A stretch of DNA of 64,000 nucleotides from Exophiala sp. HKRS030 (taxonomy: Eukaryota; Ascomycota; Eurotiomycetes; Chaetothyriales; Herpotrichiellaceae): contig JAHWDD010000002.1 in assembly GCA_023897205.1 (NCBI GenBank), positions 248,001 through 312,000 of the forward strand. Direction: 5' to 3'. Made by a program: the position numbers and the translations under genes. The notes beneath the pieces are model-generated. The model saw nothing but the letters and a program-made list of their open reading frames with translations. It ran no database searches and had not been told where the DNA came from. Numbering within the stretch: position 1 is the first letter of the stretch; every line of letters starts with the position of its first letter. Below are positions 20,891 to 33,561 of this stretch, one piece after another.

Positions 20891-22645
20891 ATGAGGTTAC
20901 TCTTCACTTTGTTTGCCGTCCTACCGGCTCTGGCAGCGGCGTCGCCTTACCCACGACAACGTCGGCAGTCGTCATTCAACTCCTCATCTTCCCAGCCTCT
21001 GCTTGACCTCAGCATCATTCAGTCGTACTGGGGTCAGCTCACACCCTATGCGGACAATGCCGAGGACTTCTTCGGCGTCGATGCGACAGGTCTGCCGGAC
21101 GGCTGTCAAGTCGAGCAGGCTCATCTGCTCCAGCGTCATGGTTCGCGTTTCCCAACGAGCTACTTTGACGACGGCGTCAACGACGAGAACTTTGCTTCCA
21201 AGGTGTCCAACTGGACCCAAGCAAACTCGAAGGAGCAGTTCACCGGACCGCTCAGCTTCTTGAACTCCTACCGCTACCAGATGGGCGAGAGCTACCTGGT
21301 CGGGACTGGCGCCTCGCAGCTGTTCTCATCCGGAGTCACCTTTTGGGAACGTTACGGTCGAGTCCTGTACAATGCCTCCATGGGTCAGCTCGCGTACAAT
21401 ACGAGTTTCCCGAACGGAACGGCGAGAACGAAGCCAGTTCTACGGACCACATCACAGTCCCGCATCGAGAACACGCAGATCAATTGGGCCTTGGGATTCT
21501 TCGGGCCGTCTTTCATGCAGACGCCCAACCCTACCCTGGCGAACGCCACGAGCCCCTTCAATCTGGTCGTCATCCCCGAAGGTGGAACCGAGAACAATAC
21601 GCTGGCCTCGTACGACAGCTGTTTCAACGACAACAATCAGCCAGAGGGTCTTCTCGGAGACTACGACCTGTTGTTCAACTACGTCCCCATCTACCTCTCG
21701 GACGCCAACAAGCGCCTTTCTCAGTATGTGCCTTCTGGGTTCAATCTGACCCTCAACGACACGTATGCCATGCAGTAAGTTGGAAAAACACCATTTTCAT
21801 ATAGTCGTTTTCTCTTTGAACTGTCAAAAAGATGACGGGCCGCTGACGAAATCACCTCCCTCCCTTCCAGGAGCCTCTGTGCTTACGAGACCAACTATCT
21901 CGGCATGAGTGACTTTTGCGGCTTGTTCACCGAAGATGAATGGTCCGGGTTCGAAAGCACGCTCGATCAAGAATATTATTACGACTATGCGTGGGGGAAC
22001 CCGACGGGTCGTGCTCAAGGCATTGGCTACCTACAAGAACTCTTGGCAAGGCTGCAACACCAGTACATCACGTCGTCCAACTCGAGCGTCAACAGCTCCA
22101 TCACCAACAATTCGCGGACGTTCCCCCTCGACCAAAAGTTCTACGCCGACTTTTCGCACGACGACATCATCATTTCCGTCCTGACCGCGGCCTCTCTGGA
22201 CTATCTGCGCGACCCGCCGAGTCTGACCGACTATCCTCCAGACCCCCAGCGACATTTCATCCTCTCCCACTTGACGCCCTTTGCGGCGCGTCTGATCACG
22301 GAAGTGATAGGCTGCGGCTCCGGCAACCCTTCTCCGCAGAACACCACCAGGACGCAGTACTACACGAGCCAGTACGGCTACCAGGCCAGCAACGCCACCT
22401 ACAAGTTTGTCCGCATGCGCCTCAACAACGGCATCCTCCCCCTGTCCACCATCCGCGGTGGCTACTGCGGGAACCGACCCGACGGGATGTGCCCTCTCAG
22501 CGCGTTCCTCAAGAGCCAAGAGTCGAGCTTTGATCAGAGCAACTACCAGTACGCCTGCTTCGGCAACTACACTGTCAACTGGCCAAATAATGGCACAGAC
22601 TACGACGGCACCATCTTTAGTGGCAGTGCGTCGCGTCGCCGTTGA
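20891..22645 (+). CDS. Secreted histidine acid phosphatase (phytase-like)
   Basis: Two exons (20891-21774 and 21871-22645) give 552 residues. The N-terminus is a signal peptide (MRLLFTLFAVLPALAAASP). The active-site RHGSRFP near residue 84 and the downstream catalytic pair in FSHDDIIISVL define branch-2 histidine phosphatases. More than a dozen N-X-S/T sequons and paired cysteines indicate a heavily glycosylated secreted enzyme. It would release phosphate from phytate or other organic esters outside the cell. Whether it prefers phytate or general monoesters cannot be told. Unlike many secreted phosphatases it has no GPI-type tail. Confidence 0.92.
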
Positions 22646-23445
22646 TTGGAAACACAACACAGACACACGCATTCTCTCTCTCTCTCTCTCTGAAAGAGGC
22701 ATCGTCCGCCTGTATATGACCATTCCATGCCGTGAAAAGCCGCCCAGTCACAGTCTGAATATATAATACGTACATAATAGTCTAGTCATTCCTTGCAGAA
22801 CTTGGCTCGGGCCTATGGCTCAAACTTGCTGCCACTCTAATGGAAACCAAAGTCCTTTCCTTCAATAAGTTCGTCCTTTCTTGTTCGTGATTCGAGTAGA
22901 AGCGAATACAATGGTAAAGGCCATCCTAACACGGAATTCGACGAGGTTCATAAGCCAGGTTTGAGCATGTCACCTAGGACATCGGCTTTTGAGGGTGCAG
23001 ATACCCCTTCACTTTGCGGTCGACGTTCATGACGAAGCCATGTTTAGGCCAGGGTCGACACGAAACTCGCCGACGTTGTCTCGCTCCACTACTGATATCG
23101 ATGAAGGCTCTTTGCTCTATACTGACACCAGACTTGGTGGCGCTTGCACAGTCAGAGCAGATGGGAGCAGGGATAGGCAATGACTTCGCCTGCGCACCAT
23201 TGTCAAAAATAGTTGCCGGGTCAAACAGCAATCGATGTGCTCTCTCGGAAACTGAGATAGACTGCAGAAGCTGATCATCAGGTCTAGAGAAGTGTCCTGC
23301 TGTGCTCTCAAGATCTAGATGTGCAGGTTCACAGATCGTAGCGAGAAAATTTCCCTCCTCTAATACGCCGCCCGAAATCGTGAAGCCAGACACATGGTCT
23401 GCAAAGGTCATTCTGGGGACATTGATTTGAACCAAGCCCAGGTCT
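22646..23445. other. Intergenic, acid phosphatase to cfd1
   Basis: Shared downstream region of two convergent genes. A 153-codon minus-strand frame (22974-23435) starts 11 bases after the cfd1 stop; it shows no family resemblance and is probably chance. Confidence 0.4.
22673..22691. repeat. TC dinucleotide microsatellite
   Basis: About nine TC units directly after the acid phosphatase stop codon, in the 3' flank. Confidence 0.8.
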
Positions 23446-24468
23446 CTAAGCGTTTAAAGCCCGCACCGTCCGGTCGACGTCTGTAGCGAATCCAGCAAAT
23501 ATCGGACACAGGCCGCACTTTCGGTATCGCTCGACGAGTTCTGTAGGTAGAGGTTGTACTGGAACAACAGGATCATTATCCGAGCCGTCCGCACTCGGTT
23601 CTTCTTGGTTGTTGGTGCCCTCTACCAGAGCCCCAAACCCAGTGTCAATGGGCACCGAACCAAGAAAAGGGACATGAGCCTCTCTGGCCATGATTTCTCC
23701 ACCGCCTTTGCTAAAGACATTGCTGATCTCCCCGCAACATGGACACATGTAACCGGCCATATTTTCAATCACACCGAGTACGGGCACTTGGGTTTTGACA
23801 CAAAAGTTGAGCTCCTTCCTCACATCCGCCGTCGATATGGCTTGAGGTGTGGTCACGACCACCGCGCCTGCAAGTCTGGGCTCGTTGCCGGTATGTGTAG
23901 AGGCTCCATTGCCGTTGGAGTATTGAACAGGCTGTGATTCTGTAGCAAGTTTATGCAACTCTTCAACTATTGCTATATGTTCATCACTCGTTCCCGGTGG
24001 GGTGTCGATGAGTAGATAATCGGTATTCGGTGGCCACAATGCGTCCGAGACGAATTGTCTGATCATGGCGGTCTTTTTGGGCCCACGCCAAATGACGGCC
24101 GAGGAGCGAGAAGGTAGGAGGAAGGCAAGAGACAGTGCGTGTAGGGATCCACGTCCGCGTTTCGAGGGGGTCGACGAGTGTGGACTGGCATTGGCTGTAG
24201 TTTCTGGTGTGGACTCATCACCATCATTGCCAGTGGCAGCATCGTGCACCTTGACGGGAAGCCATCCACCGGGAGCCTGAGTTACTTTCTTGTCTTCTAG
24301 GTTCAGTAGACGGGGTATACTAGGTCCAGTCAAATCTATATCGAGGATTCCGACGTTGTGGCCTTGTAACGTGAGTGACAAGGCGAGTTGAAGTGTGACA
24401 CTGGACTTCCCGACGCCGCCTTTGCCGGAGAGGACGAGGACAACGTGTTTGACGTTCTCCAAGCCCAT
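23446..24468 (-). CDS. cfd1: Cytosolic Fe-S cluster assembly P-loop ATPase
   Basis: Intronless, 340 residues. The deviant Walker A of the MRP/Nbp35 ATPases ([15 protein letters not shown]) begins near residue 13. It is followed by [26 protein letters not shown] and [17 protein letters not shown]. The bridging cluster motif CPCCGE with flanking ENMAGYM lies at about residue 240. It lacks the N-terminal four-cysteine extension of Nbp35, so it is the Cfd1 (NUBP2-like) partner. The Cfd1-Nbp35 complex is the scaffold on which cytosolic and nuclear Fe-S clusters are built. A low-complexity Thr/Ser/Pro insert after about residue 80 is typical of fungal orthologues. Confidence 0.93.
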   Translation of the reverse strand: MGLENVKHVVLVLSGKGGVGKSSVTLQLALSLTLQGHNVGILDIDLTGPSIPRLLNLEDKKVTQAPGGWLPVKVHDAATGNDGDESTPETTANASPHSSTPSKRGRGSLHALSLAFLLPSRSSAVIWRGPKKTAMIRQFVSDALWPPNTDYLLIDTPPGTSDEHIAIVEELHKLATESQPVQYSNGNGASTHTGNEPRLAGAVVVTTPQAISTADVRKELNFCVKTQVPVLGVIENMAGYMCPCCGEISNVFSKGGGEIMAREAHVPFLGSVPIDTGFGALVEGTNNQEEPSADGSDNDPVVPVQPLPTELVERYRKCGLCPIFAGFATDVDRTVRALNA

Positions 24469-25579
24469 GATGGAGAGGACTGTTTCTGTCGCAGGAGATG
24501 TAGATTGGAGAAGATGTCAAAAATCATGTGAATGAGAGATCAGAGACTACCCATTGAAACAACACTTTTGTACAGCAAGTGTTTGTATTGTAATTCGTAT
24601 TGCTAAGCAAAGTAGCGGCATCGTCCGCCGATTAATGGCGTAACAAGCCGAGCCCAAAAATTATTCTTCGGCAGCCTTGCCACGAGACCTTGTAGCCTTG
24701 TCGCGGGGGTGGCGCCAGAAGGCATCATCGTTTGTACTGTACGAGTACGAGTACGAGTATACCAGCCATGCTTCACGCACAGAAAATTAAACCACAAGAG
24801 GATGACTACCTAATATCGTGGGTTTCGCATTTTAATCAGCAGTACGACTGTATGACATTTACTTCATAGTAGTGGGCATGCTCAGTGTCATCAATATAAT
24901 GGAATAGCACGTGCTTCATTGAGAGTATCTGTATACGGAGTACGGATACAACTACAGGCGATTGGCAAGTCTCGGGGACTCAAGCTCCGTATTGCTACAA
25001 GTATCTGTAAGTCGATCACCGATCTTCGCTTGACAGCCCAAATTTTTGTTTACTAGAGTGTAGCGCGACAACCGAGAAGATTTTTGCAGCTCATCGTCAC
25101 TGCTCTGCGCCCCAACTTGCGACTTCCTTACCATTGGCCAGCCTCGCTCGTCCCGTTGCAAACCAGTCTATTTGCAGCCTAGTGAGTGTGACTGAGCCAC
25201 TTAACCTCACTAGCCACTGAGCCACTCCACCAAACATCCGTCACACACTGTCCGACTCTAGTGCCCAAAACCTCATTGACCGTTCACGCCAACAAGACCA
25301 TTTCGTGTGTTCAACACTTTCTACACAGAAACATCCAGCTCCTGGATTGATCTAATACCCAATTGCATTTCGAATACCACTGGTATTCTACTACGCTCTA
25401 TTTCTGTTGCCCTGCAACACCTACCGACCTTGCACACCAGCCAAGCGGTGTGAAAATTTCTGAGGTATTTTCCTCACACACCAAGCTTCACACAGTCGCA
25501 GGTCTGGAAAACCCAACCAGTCCAGCCCTGGGTGTCACATTCAGGACATAACGATCAACAAGCTCCTTGTAGCAGCTTC

Positions 25580-25663
25580 ATGAGCCGCAAGGATCTGCTA
25601 CGCTTCCTGTCCAAGCCTGCAAAGTTGGCCTCCCACTCAAATTCCCGCCGACGCTGTTGCTAA
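25580..25663 (+). other. Candidate uORF 1, 27 codons
   Basis: Upstream open reading frame in the AdoMetDC leader, opening MSRKDLLRFLSKPAK, with a weak start context (T at -3). It ends three bases before a second upstream frame. Basic peptide ending in Arg and Cys. Confidence 0.4.
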
Positions 25664-25665
25664 CA

Positions 25666-25782
25666 ATGTCTCAGGCCACGATAACACCAATTACTCAAAA
25701 ACACAATTCCTTCACACCGATCTTGATCGACTATCGAACACTTGCCCGCAAGTGTCCATCGCGCTGCTTATCGGTGCCGTGA
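25666..25782 (+). other. Candidate uORF 2, 38 codons
   Basis: Second upstream frame, opening MSQATITPITQKHNSFTP and ending CPSRCLSVP, with A at -3. No other ATG occurs in the 328 bases between its stop and the AdoMetDC start. In mammals and plants AdoMetDC messages carry uORFs that sense polyamines; a similar role here is inference. Confidence 0.45.
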
Positions 25783-26110
25783 CCGGTATCGAATTTTGAT
25801 CAGAAAGAGACGAAAAATACTGCCCACAATTCCGTTCGTGCAGGAAATCTTCTTCCTCCTCACCTCCTTCCGGCCTCCCTAACGACCCCTTTGGAAGGGA
25901 ATTTAATATCACACCGAGCATTGCTGCTGGCAAAAGCCAGCCTCCATTTTTCCCACAGATTAGTGGGCCTTCTCTTCTCAGGCGGACACCGCATTGTTCG
26001 TCTGGGCGGCAGATAGTGCTTCACTGACTCTTGAGATCAGTGTTTCCTGACATCTAGCCTCCTTTCAACCGTTCTCTCCAGTCGACTCCGTCCGTGAGGT
26101 CGATAAGGAT

Positions 26111-27675
26111 ATGGTACATATTGGGATCCCCCCGCATTATACCACTTCACCATCGAGCTTTAGTCATAGTACATCTTTGACTATCAATCGTGAAGTTGCG
26201 CTAGATCTTGATTCTAGCAATGCATTTGAAGGTCAGTCAGGCCTGAACTCGCACGCTACTCATGTACTGATCCTTTTGCAGGCCCTGAAAAGCTTTTAGA
26301 AGTATGGTTTAGTCCATCTGCAAATGCTCTCCATCGCTGTTCGGAGCCGCTAGGCCTCAAGGCTGTGCCTGCCGAAATCTGGAAGTCCATGCTTGACCTG
26401 GTCAATTGTAAGGTCTTGTCCATCGTCGAATCCGAGGATGTCGATGCCTATCTCCTTTCGGAATCGAGCATGTTCGTCTTTCCACACAAGCTCATTTTGA
26501 AAACATGTGGCACTACCACCTTGCTTTGTGGTCTCCCACGTATTCTGGAGATCGCGACTCTCTTCGGTGGCTTTGCACGCTCCACTGCGCCATCTTCGCG
26601 TGGCATCGCCGTCGCCGCCGCTCCGTATCGCGTTTTCTACAGCCGCAAGAACTACCTCTTCCCCGATCGACAGCGAGGCCCTCACCGCAGTTGGCGTGAC
26701 GAGGTCTACGCTCTCGACAAGCTTTTCGTGGGAGGAAGTGCCTACATGATCGGCAAGATGAACGGCGAGCATTGGTACCTCTACTTGACCGAGCCGTATA
26801 CCATGTTGACGCCACCGGCCAGCCCACAGAGCTTGGACAGTCCGGGCACTGAGACCAAGGTTCTGGACTTGCCGACTTCGCTCACGATCGACCGTGGTTC
26901 CAGGGTCTGCGAGGGAGAAGACGAAACTCTGGAGGTGCTCATGACTGATCTGGACGAAGAGAATGCTAAGCAATTCTACCTCGACCATGCGAGTGCGGTC
27001 GCAGAAGATCAGTGGAGAGGGTCCCAACAGAGTCAAGATGACCACGTCGACGTCTTCAGCAACGCCTCGTCCGACGCTGATATCTCGATGAAGGAGGAAC
27101 CCTACCCCGCCGAGCTCACCACCGAAGGCCACGCCCTTGGGACCGTGGTCTCCGAAGCCTGTGGCTTGTCTGACGTTTACCCGTCCCACAAGTACCCGGA
27201 TGCGCGCGTGGACGCTTACCTGTTCACCCCCTGCGGCTTCTCGGCCAACGGTGTCATCCCGGCACCCCCGGGCGAAAAGGGCACCCACTACTTCACCGTG
27301 CACGTCACCCCCGAGCCGATCTGCTCCTACGCCTCGTTCGAGACTAGTGTCCCCGTCGGGCAAAAGGGCCGGGAGACGACCGACATCGTCCAGCACGTGG
27401 TGGACATCTTCAAGCCCGGCCGGTTCAGCGTCACCCTCTTCGAGGCCAAGACCAACTACGAGGAACAGAGCTGCGCCGACCAGGACCAGCTCGCCGAGAT
27501 CAGGATGCTCGAGCGCAAGGTGGCCCGTCGCAACGCCAAGATGGACTCCATCAACGGGTACCGCCGCGTCGACCGCATCGTCCACGACCTCGACGGCTAC
27601 GATTTGGTCTTTCGTTACTACGAACGTCACGACTGGAAGGGGGGTGCGCCACGCATCGGGGAACGAGTGTTTTGA
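26111..27675 (+). CDS. spe2: S-adenosylmethionine decarboxylase proenzyme
   Basis: Two exons (26111-26231 and 26282-27675), 504 residues. The self-cleavage site YLLSESSMFV sits near residue 100; Ser-102 would become the pyruvoyl group after cleavage after the Glu. It is followed by the KTCGTTTLL loop with the proton-donor Cys near 116. Other family segments are EVWFSPS, YMIGKMNGEHWYLY, and the C-terminal YFTVHVTPEP with CSYASFE. The product, decarboxylated AdoMet, donates aminopropyl groups for spermidine and spermine. The first exon supplies the opening strand ending DLDSSNAFE. The gene has a long ATG-depleted leader with two small uORFs. Confidence 0.95.
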
Positions 27676-28437
27676 GTTTTGCCCTGTTTGGGTTCTCCCT
27701 TTGGACCTGCCTCTGGAGAATCGCCCGTCGCAGATACGTCGGCCGAGCCTCCTTGAATTTTCGTGTCGATTTTTTGTTCTTGTTTTTTTCGCCAGAGTAG
27801 GGTTTGCCTTTATTGACTCCCCGACGAGTAACGAGGCAAACCAATCCGATCCTTAGTGGCCTAGTGATCCTTTTAAAGACTGTACCTAGGTCAATGAAAT
27901 ATGCACGCGCGGTTCTTGTTCAATTGAATACACCATTTCTGTCCGTAGATCTGCCGCCTTGCCTCTCGTGGACGGTCCAAGTGCAGCCGTTTCCCGTCTC
28001 CCCCGCCAGAATATCCATCACCTGGTCTTCAACGTCATTCAAGTGAGACGGTGCATGGTCGGACAGTATCTTACGTCGTGCCTGAGATTGCGCAGTCTGT
28101 CTCGAACTTTTTCATTTATTTACCAGAGAGGACCGCAGCATCGATTGGCTACAGATCTACTTTTACGGAGGACAAAAAGAGCAGAATATAAATTTCCCCT
28201 TCTCAACTCGCTCAATATCACACACTATTCTTTCCGAGCTCCTTGGGACTGGAAGCTGCGAGTCAAGCAAAGGTATAGATATCTAGCTCCTAGCTTTACT
28301 CTACGAAACTCCATCTTCTTTTTTAAATGCTAGAAAAGGCTGCTAGAAGACTATTCTAGAAAAAAGCCTTTCCATTCCACCACAACACACTTGCCAATTA
28401 GTGTCATGAACGGAATGTCAAGAAATCAGCAGCCTAG
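27676..28437. other. Intergenic between convergent genes
   Basis: Downstream region of AdoMetDC and of the Ede1-like gene. From about 28100 the DNA turns AT-rich, with no open frames. It could be an eroded repeat but I see no terminal repeats. Confidence 0.4.
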
Positions 28438-31400
28438 TCACTTGTTAGCACTAGTCTCAACCACTCGTTCAAACCAGAAACTCACCTTGTCAATGTTATA
28501 ATCGAATTTCTCCAGCGCCGCCAGACTTTCTTCGCGTGACCAACCCATTGCCGTTAGTCTTTTAAGGATCGGGTCGTCGTGCTCAGTTCCGGTACTCAGT
28601 GCACGACCAGGCTGGGGGCGCTCCGGTTTAGACATCGGCGCCGCCAGGCTAGCTGGGGCTGGTGCGGCGGGCGAGACAGGTGTCGCTTCTGCAGGCTGTT
28701 CAGCAGGAAGGGCAGGTTCTTGTCCTGCGGGCTCTGTCGATGGGAACGCTGTGTTGGTGTTCAGCGGTACAAAAAGAGCATCCCAATCATGTGAGCCTCC
28801 AGCGTTGCGCCCAGTCTCGGGCCCACCAGATGAACCATTCGAAAGTGAGAAATTGTGCACCCCTCCTTGAGATGCACCATTTGTCGTCACAGAGTCATAT
28901 GTGCTTGTCTGAGGAAGGGCCGATGACCTTGACTGCGGTGGTGAGTCAAACGTGGGATCGAAGTCGGCTGCGGTCTTGGAAGCGATGAAAGAACCAGCGT
29001 CCTCGTCTTCATCGTTGTCGTCCTCCACCGGCGCTGCACCTACGCCAGAGAAAGCACTGTCAAAATCAAAAGGTGCAGCTACAGTGGGTGGGGGTGCAGA
29101 TGCCTTCAAGTCTGAGGGACTTCTGGGATGAGCTTCAGGACCGTAGGCCGGGGGTTCGCCAGACGGAAGCGGACCGGGGTTGCTGGCGCCGCCTTCAGTA
29201 GGGGGTGACAAGGTGGGATCCTGCCTCTCCGGCAATAAGCCCTTGAATTCGGGAGGGAAATGTGAAGGGTCATCATGGGGAACGACATCGCCATACGTTG
29301 GGGGTGATTTTTGCTGATCAGGCGACGGGAGTGAGCTTGATGTTGATGCTGCTCCTTGCAAGGGAGGCCGAAGGGCGTCCTCTCCTGGTGCAATTTCGGG
29401 CTGTTTGCCAGCCTTGATGTCGCCGCTACTGGGAGCGTCTTTGGGAGGGGATTTGGCGGTGAAGTCATCCTCGAATTTCATGGGTGTTTCGTCACTGTAG
29501 TCACTACTGTCATCATCTTGACCCAGTTCTTCTATGTCCGGGAACTCCTTGCCAGCGCTGTCAACAGCACCGTTGGCCGCCGGAGGCTGTTGCATATTAG
29601 CGAATGCTGAATCGAAATCGGCCGCCTTTTGCGAAGCCGTTCGCGCATGGGCAGGCCCGCCAAAGTAATCATCAAATCCCTGTTCGGGGGATTTGGGAGC
29701 GTCCCCTTTGTTTGCTTCCGCAGCTGCTGTCTCGTCCCCAGAGCCACTCGCAGCAACAGCAGCAGCAGTAGTAACAGCGGCGCCGGTTCCGAGAGCAGCG
29801 GCGGCAAGTCCAGCTCCAGGAGTCGCATCATGTGAGCTTACACCTTCAGCAGGAGTATCTGATCGAGAGGTTGAAGGGAAAGCGCCAGGAATGCCGACTA
29901 AGCCTGAGGATGGCTTTCCAAAAGCGTTTTCAGCCGAGTCACTCGATGAGGGCTGAGGGAGCGTTTGCCGTACTGATTCTTGTTCTGCATCCGGTGCTGC
30001 GGCGGTGAACGGATCGTCATGCGATTCTGGGATGCCAGATGGGCTCGAGGTAGAGGTCGTCGGTGTCAGCGCGCGAGGTGTCTCGGCAGGACTAAGTCGG
30101 CTCGTTGGTGGTGCTACCTTCACTGAAGAGCTAACAGAGTCTTCTCGTTCCAGTTGTCTTCGAAAAGGAAGAGCAGCAGATGTCAGCTGTCGCGACTGAG
30201 GCGGCGATGGCGCTTCCTCTGGCTCACGATATGGCGTTGATTCTGCTGTTTCGTTTGGCTGAGTAATCGTCGAATTAGGAGGAGGCGAGGAACTAGAGAA
30301 GGAGACGGCGGGTGCAGGCGCCGCGGCCGCACCGAATGATGGACCGAATATACTATCAAAAGCATTCTGGGTATTGTCTTTCGGTTGTTCTTCAGCAATT
30401 GGCGGAGAGAAGCTAGTTTCGGTGGTTCGTCTGAAGAACGGATTGGAACTCGTCGAAGGGGCTGGGCTTGCGACAGAAGGAGGGCTTTTGACGGTCGGAA
30501 CAGGAACGCTACGCGCCTCCTCCAATTCTTTCTTCGAAGCCTCGACCTGTCGTGCGGATTCTTCGGCTTCTCTCTGGGCATCCTCTACTTCTTTTTGAGC
30601 AGCTGCGATTTCAGCTTTAATTCGGTCTCGTTCTGTCTCGTTAGTCGCCAGTTGTTTCTTATTGATGGCAACCAACCCTTTTGTTTGCCGTGCCTCGGAC
30701 TTGAGCTTGTCTAGCTGTGGTTTCAATTGGTCGACTTCTTGATTGGTCTGTCGAATTCGCTCTTTGAGAGCTAGATTCTCGCGTTGGTCAGATTCTAGCT
30801 GTGCACGTAGTTGTTGATGCTGCGTTGAAAGATCCTGGTGTGTGCCATCTATCATTGCCATGTCTTGTTGCAGCCGCTTGATCTCGGTCCTGTTAGCGGT
30901 CAATTGTTCTCTGAGCACCTTCACCTCTTGCACTTCCTTCTCGTACAAGGACCTCAATTGAGCGAGGCGACCTTCAAAGGCTCTTTTTTGTGCAGTAGTT
31001 GTTGAAAGCTCCTGCTCCGTTTGCTTCCTGGTGCCTTGAACCTCGGTCATCTGCTTCGATAAAGTGCTGACTTGATTTGACAGATTCCCTAGCTCGCTTG
31101 TCTCACTTGTGAGCTTCGAGCTGACCTCTGGATCTGCGTCTCCAAGAAGATCATCATTTGACATAGGAGGTGATTTTGCTTGTGGGGCAGGAGAACCTGT
31201 CGACTGGGGGATAATACTCTGTCCAAATGAGCTGGAAGGAATGAACGGTTTAAATGTTGTTGATGTGTGCTGGGGAGAAAGACCTGCAGCAAAGCTTGGA
31301 GGGTTGGCAAAGGGGCCAGCATCAGTGCCGCCTGTAGACTGGGCAACTTGAGGTGGTGCAGTTGCAGGAGCGGTTGGCGCAGGCCCAAATGCATCGAGAC

Positions 31401-32833
31401 CGAAGAGATCGTCAGCGGCGGATCGAGGTTTGGTGACTGGAGCATTCTCAAAAGATGGCGCTGTCGGTTGAGGCGGAGGTGCTTGTTGCTTCCGCATGCT
31501 CGGTGGAATGAGAGCTGGAGGCAAAGTTTGGGGCAAGTTGCCTCGGCCATCTTTCGTAGCCCGCTGCTGACGTATCAAGTACATTGCAACGGCGAATTCA
31601 TCTTTGTTCAGTCGACCCTCAGAATTGACATCTGCCAGGTCCCAGATCTGTGCAAGGATCTCTTCGGGGAGCCGGGCATTCCCAAAGAACTCCACGGCCT
31701 GTTCGCCGTTGATATAACCCGAGCCTTGACGGTCAATGCTCGCAAAAATCGTATCGAAGCGGGCTTTGTCAGTAGGCGTGATTGCCCAGACTTCACCCGT
31801 GGATTGTGCAGATAGTGGTGTGCTGACCTGTTGCCGAGTAATAGGACTTTGTGGTCGTGCATTAAACGCAGGAATCTGGGGAGGTACACCTTGCATTGCA
31901 CTCGAACCTGGACGTGAACCACTTCCCATCCGCACGGGTGTTCGGCGGCTGGCGGCTTCATAGAGGCCGGATGGCAAGGTGTTGGGAACACCTCGCATTT
32001 GGCCAGACTTGTAGGATGTCAGGAGATGCATTGCAATGACGAACTCCGTGACATCCAGGGTCCCTCGTCCCTGCGTGTCGGATAACGCCCAGATTCTCCC
32101 AAGCACATCGTTTGGCAATCTCGCTCTTTCAAATATCTGTTTGGCAATCACGCCTGAAAGGAAGCCGTTCTCTGCACCGGACTTTTCAAATAACGACGAA
32201 TATTCCGCGACCTTGTCGGGACCCAAGGCTGGGACACGGATTGGATGAACCGCGGGAGTAGGACTCGCTGGTGTTCCGGTTGACTGCTGAGGAATAGGTT
32301 GCGGTGGTAACGGTGCCGGCTGTGGTTGTTCGTTTGCGGCGTTGTCGAATCGAGGCAAAGGAGCCGCTGGGAAATGTTAGCCCACGCCGGTACTCGAATA
32401 CGCAGTGTTCATACATTGTGGTGCCAGCTGTGCAGATGGTGCTCTGCCAGCTTGTGCATGTCCGATCAATCGCAAAGCAACTCCAAAGCCTGCTGGCGTC
32501 AAGAAGCCTCGATTTTCCGTGTCGGCAATTTGCCAGATCTGCCTCTCGTCAGTGGCAGCTCTCGTCCTCATATGCGATGCATCCTGACCTGTCCAAGCAC
32601 GTCTGCGGGGAGCTTTGTACGCTCAAAGAACTTAACAGCCACATCCCCAGACACGGCTCCGAAGCCATCAGGGTCGGCGTCTTTCAGGAGTTGTCCGTAG
32701 ACTCGTTTCTCTTCGGCATTGAGGTTCAGGCTTGGATGGCCTGGGGATCAATTGTCAACTCGACATGAACAGAGCAACTTGGTGCGGCGACAAAAGACGA
32801 ACCTGAAGCAGACGATCCTATGCTCTCCGCCAT
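28438..32833 (-). CDS. ede1: EH-domain endocytic scaffold (Ede1/Eps15-like)
   Basis: Four exons on the minus strand (32803-32833, 32589-32740, 32415-32538, 28438-32366) give 1411 residues. Three EH domains are visible: one across exons 2-3 (DADPDGFGAVSGDVAVKFFE; IADTENRGFLT), one at about 146-245 (LSDTQGRGTLDVTEF), one at about 295-395 (LADVNSEGRLNKDEF). They are separated by Pro/Gln-rich linkers. A long coiled coil follows (about 515-715), then a disordered Ser/Pro/Asp-rich half. The end is a UBA domain (LKRLTAMGWSREESLAALEKF). EH domains bind NPF peptides; Ede1 initiates clathrin-coated endocytic sites at the plasma membrane and binds ubiquitin through UBA. The tiny first exon was placed by splice signals and frame. 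Confidence 0.92.
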
Positions 32834-33561
32834 GGCCGATGCAGACGTGGAAAGTCGCGGTTGCGACGGATTAACCGGGTAAGACTAGAAGATGCGCGCA
32901 AACTAAGACGGCATGGAAGGGAGAGTGAAGACTTGTTGAGGACTGTGCAAGATCGAGATAAAGAATCGCACAAAGCAATCTAGAGAACGTCAGAAGAAGA
33001 AGCCTGTCGGCTCTTGATGGTTCTCGCGCATCAAAGAAATGGCTGGAGAATTGGTGTGGTGTAGTGTAGTGTAGTGTAGGCACGGAGTAATAATAATCTA
33101 GGTAAGTAATAGGTACCTAGACTTGAGGCAGCCGGGGAGCGCGATGACGAACGAGCGACGAGTTGCTGCCAAGATGAAGAAGCTCCAGTGGAGTATCCGG
33201 GACATCGACCAAGTCATTGCCGAGTTACAACAAAGTACAACAACACGTTCTGTACGAGTACAGTACATCAGTCGAATCCCAAGTTAAATGTCCTCATACG
33301 GAGCAGTTATTAGACACAATGGGCAATGTCGACAGATTAATCTCACCACCCTATTCCCTAGATACGGGCAAAGGATGTTCATTGACAATCTGGGTAGGTA
33401 TTCAAGTTCCAATTATGTTCGTCTCACAGAGACCTTCTGTCTTCAAGGGTGTGATCAAGTAGTACTAAGAAAATAATCACGGCTCCTGCACTCCTTGCGA
33501 TGCTCAACCAAGAGCTTGATAATGGTGACTAAACAGTACGAAGAGACAATCAATGGCGGAA
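32834..33561. other. Intergenic, ede1 promoter / alpha-tubulin 3' flank
   Basis: Holds the promoter of the Ede1-like gene. A GTAGT tandem run occurs at about 33055-33079. No gene recognised. Confidence 0.4.

Larger units (their letters stand above)
24469..26110. promoter_or_regulatory. Promoter and long ATG-poor leader of the AdoMetDC gene
   Basis: From about 25200 to the start codon at 26111 the plus strand contains only two ATG triplets, where about fourteen would be expected by chance. Each opens a short reading frame. The stretch also has CT-rich segments. This is the signature of a long transcribed 5' leader. Nearer the cfd1 side, TACGGAGTAC motifs (24934-24945) and CGAGTA repeats (about 24739-24758) occur. 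Confidence 0.5.

Noticed and set aside
22974..23435. 153-codon minus-strand frame just after cfd1
   Set aside because: No start context, no family resemblance, placed in the 3' flank; most likely chance.
26350..27630. Long minus-strand open frame (426 codons) opposite AdoMetDC
   Set aside because: The plus strand carries unmistakable AdoMetDC motifs; the antisense frame resembles no protein.
28100..28400. AT-rich stretch as a possible decayed transposon
   Set aside because: No terminal or direct repeats and no transposase-like frame; only base composition supports it.
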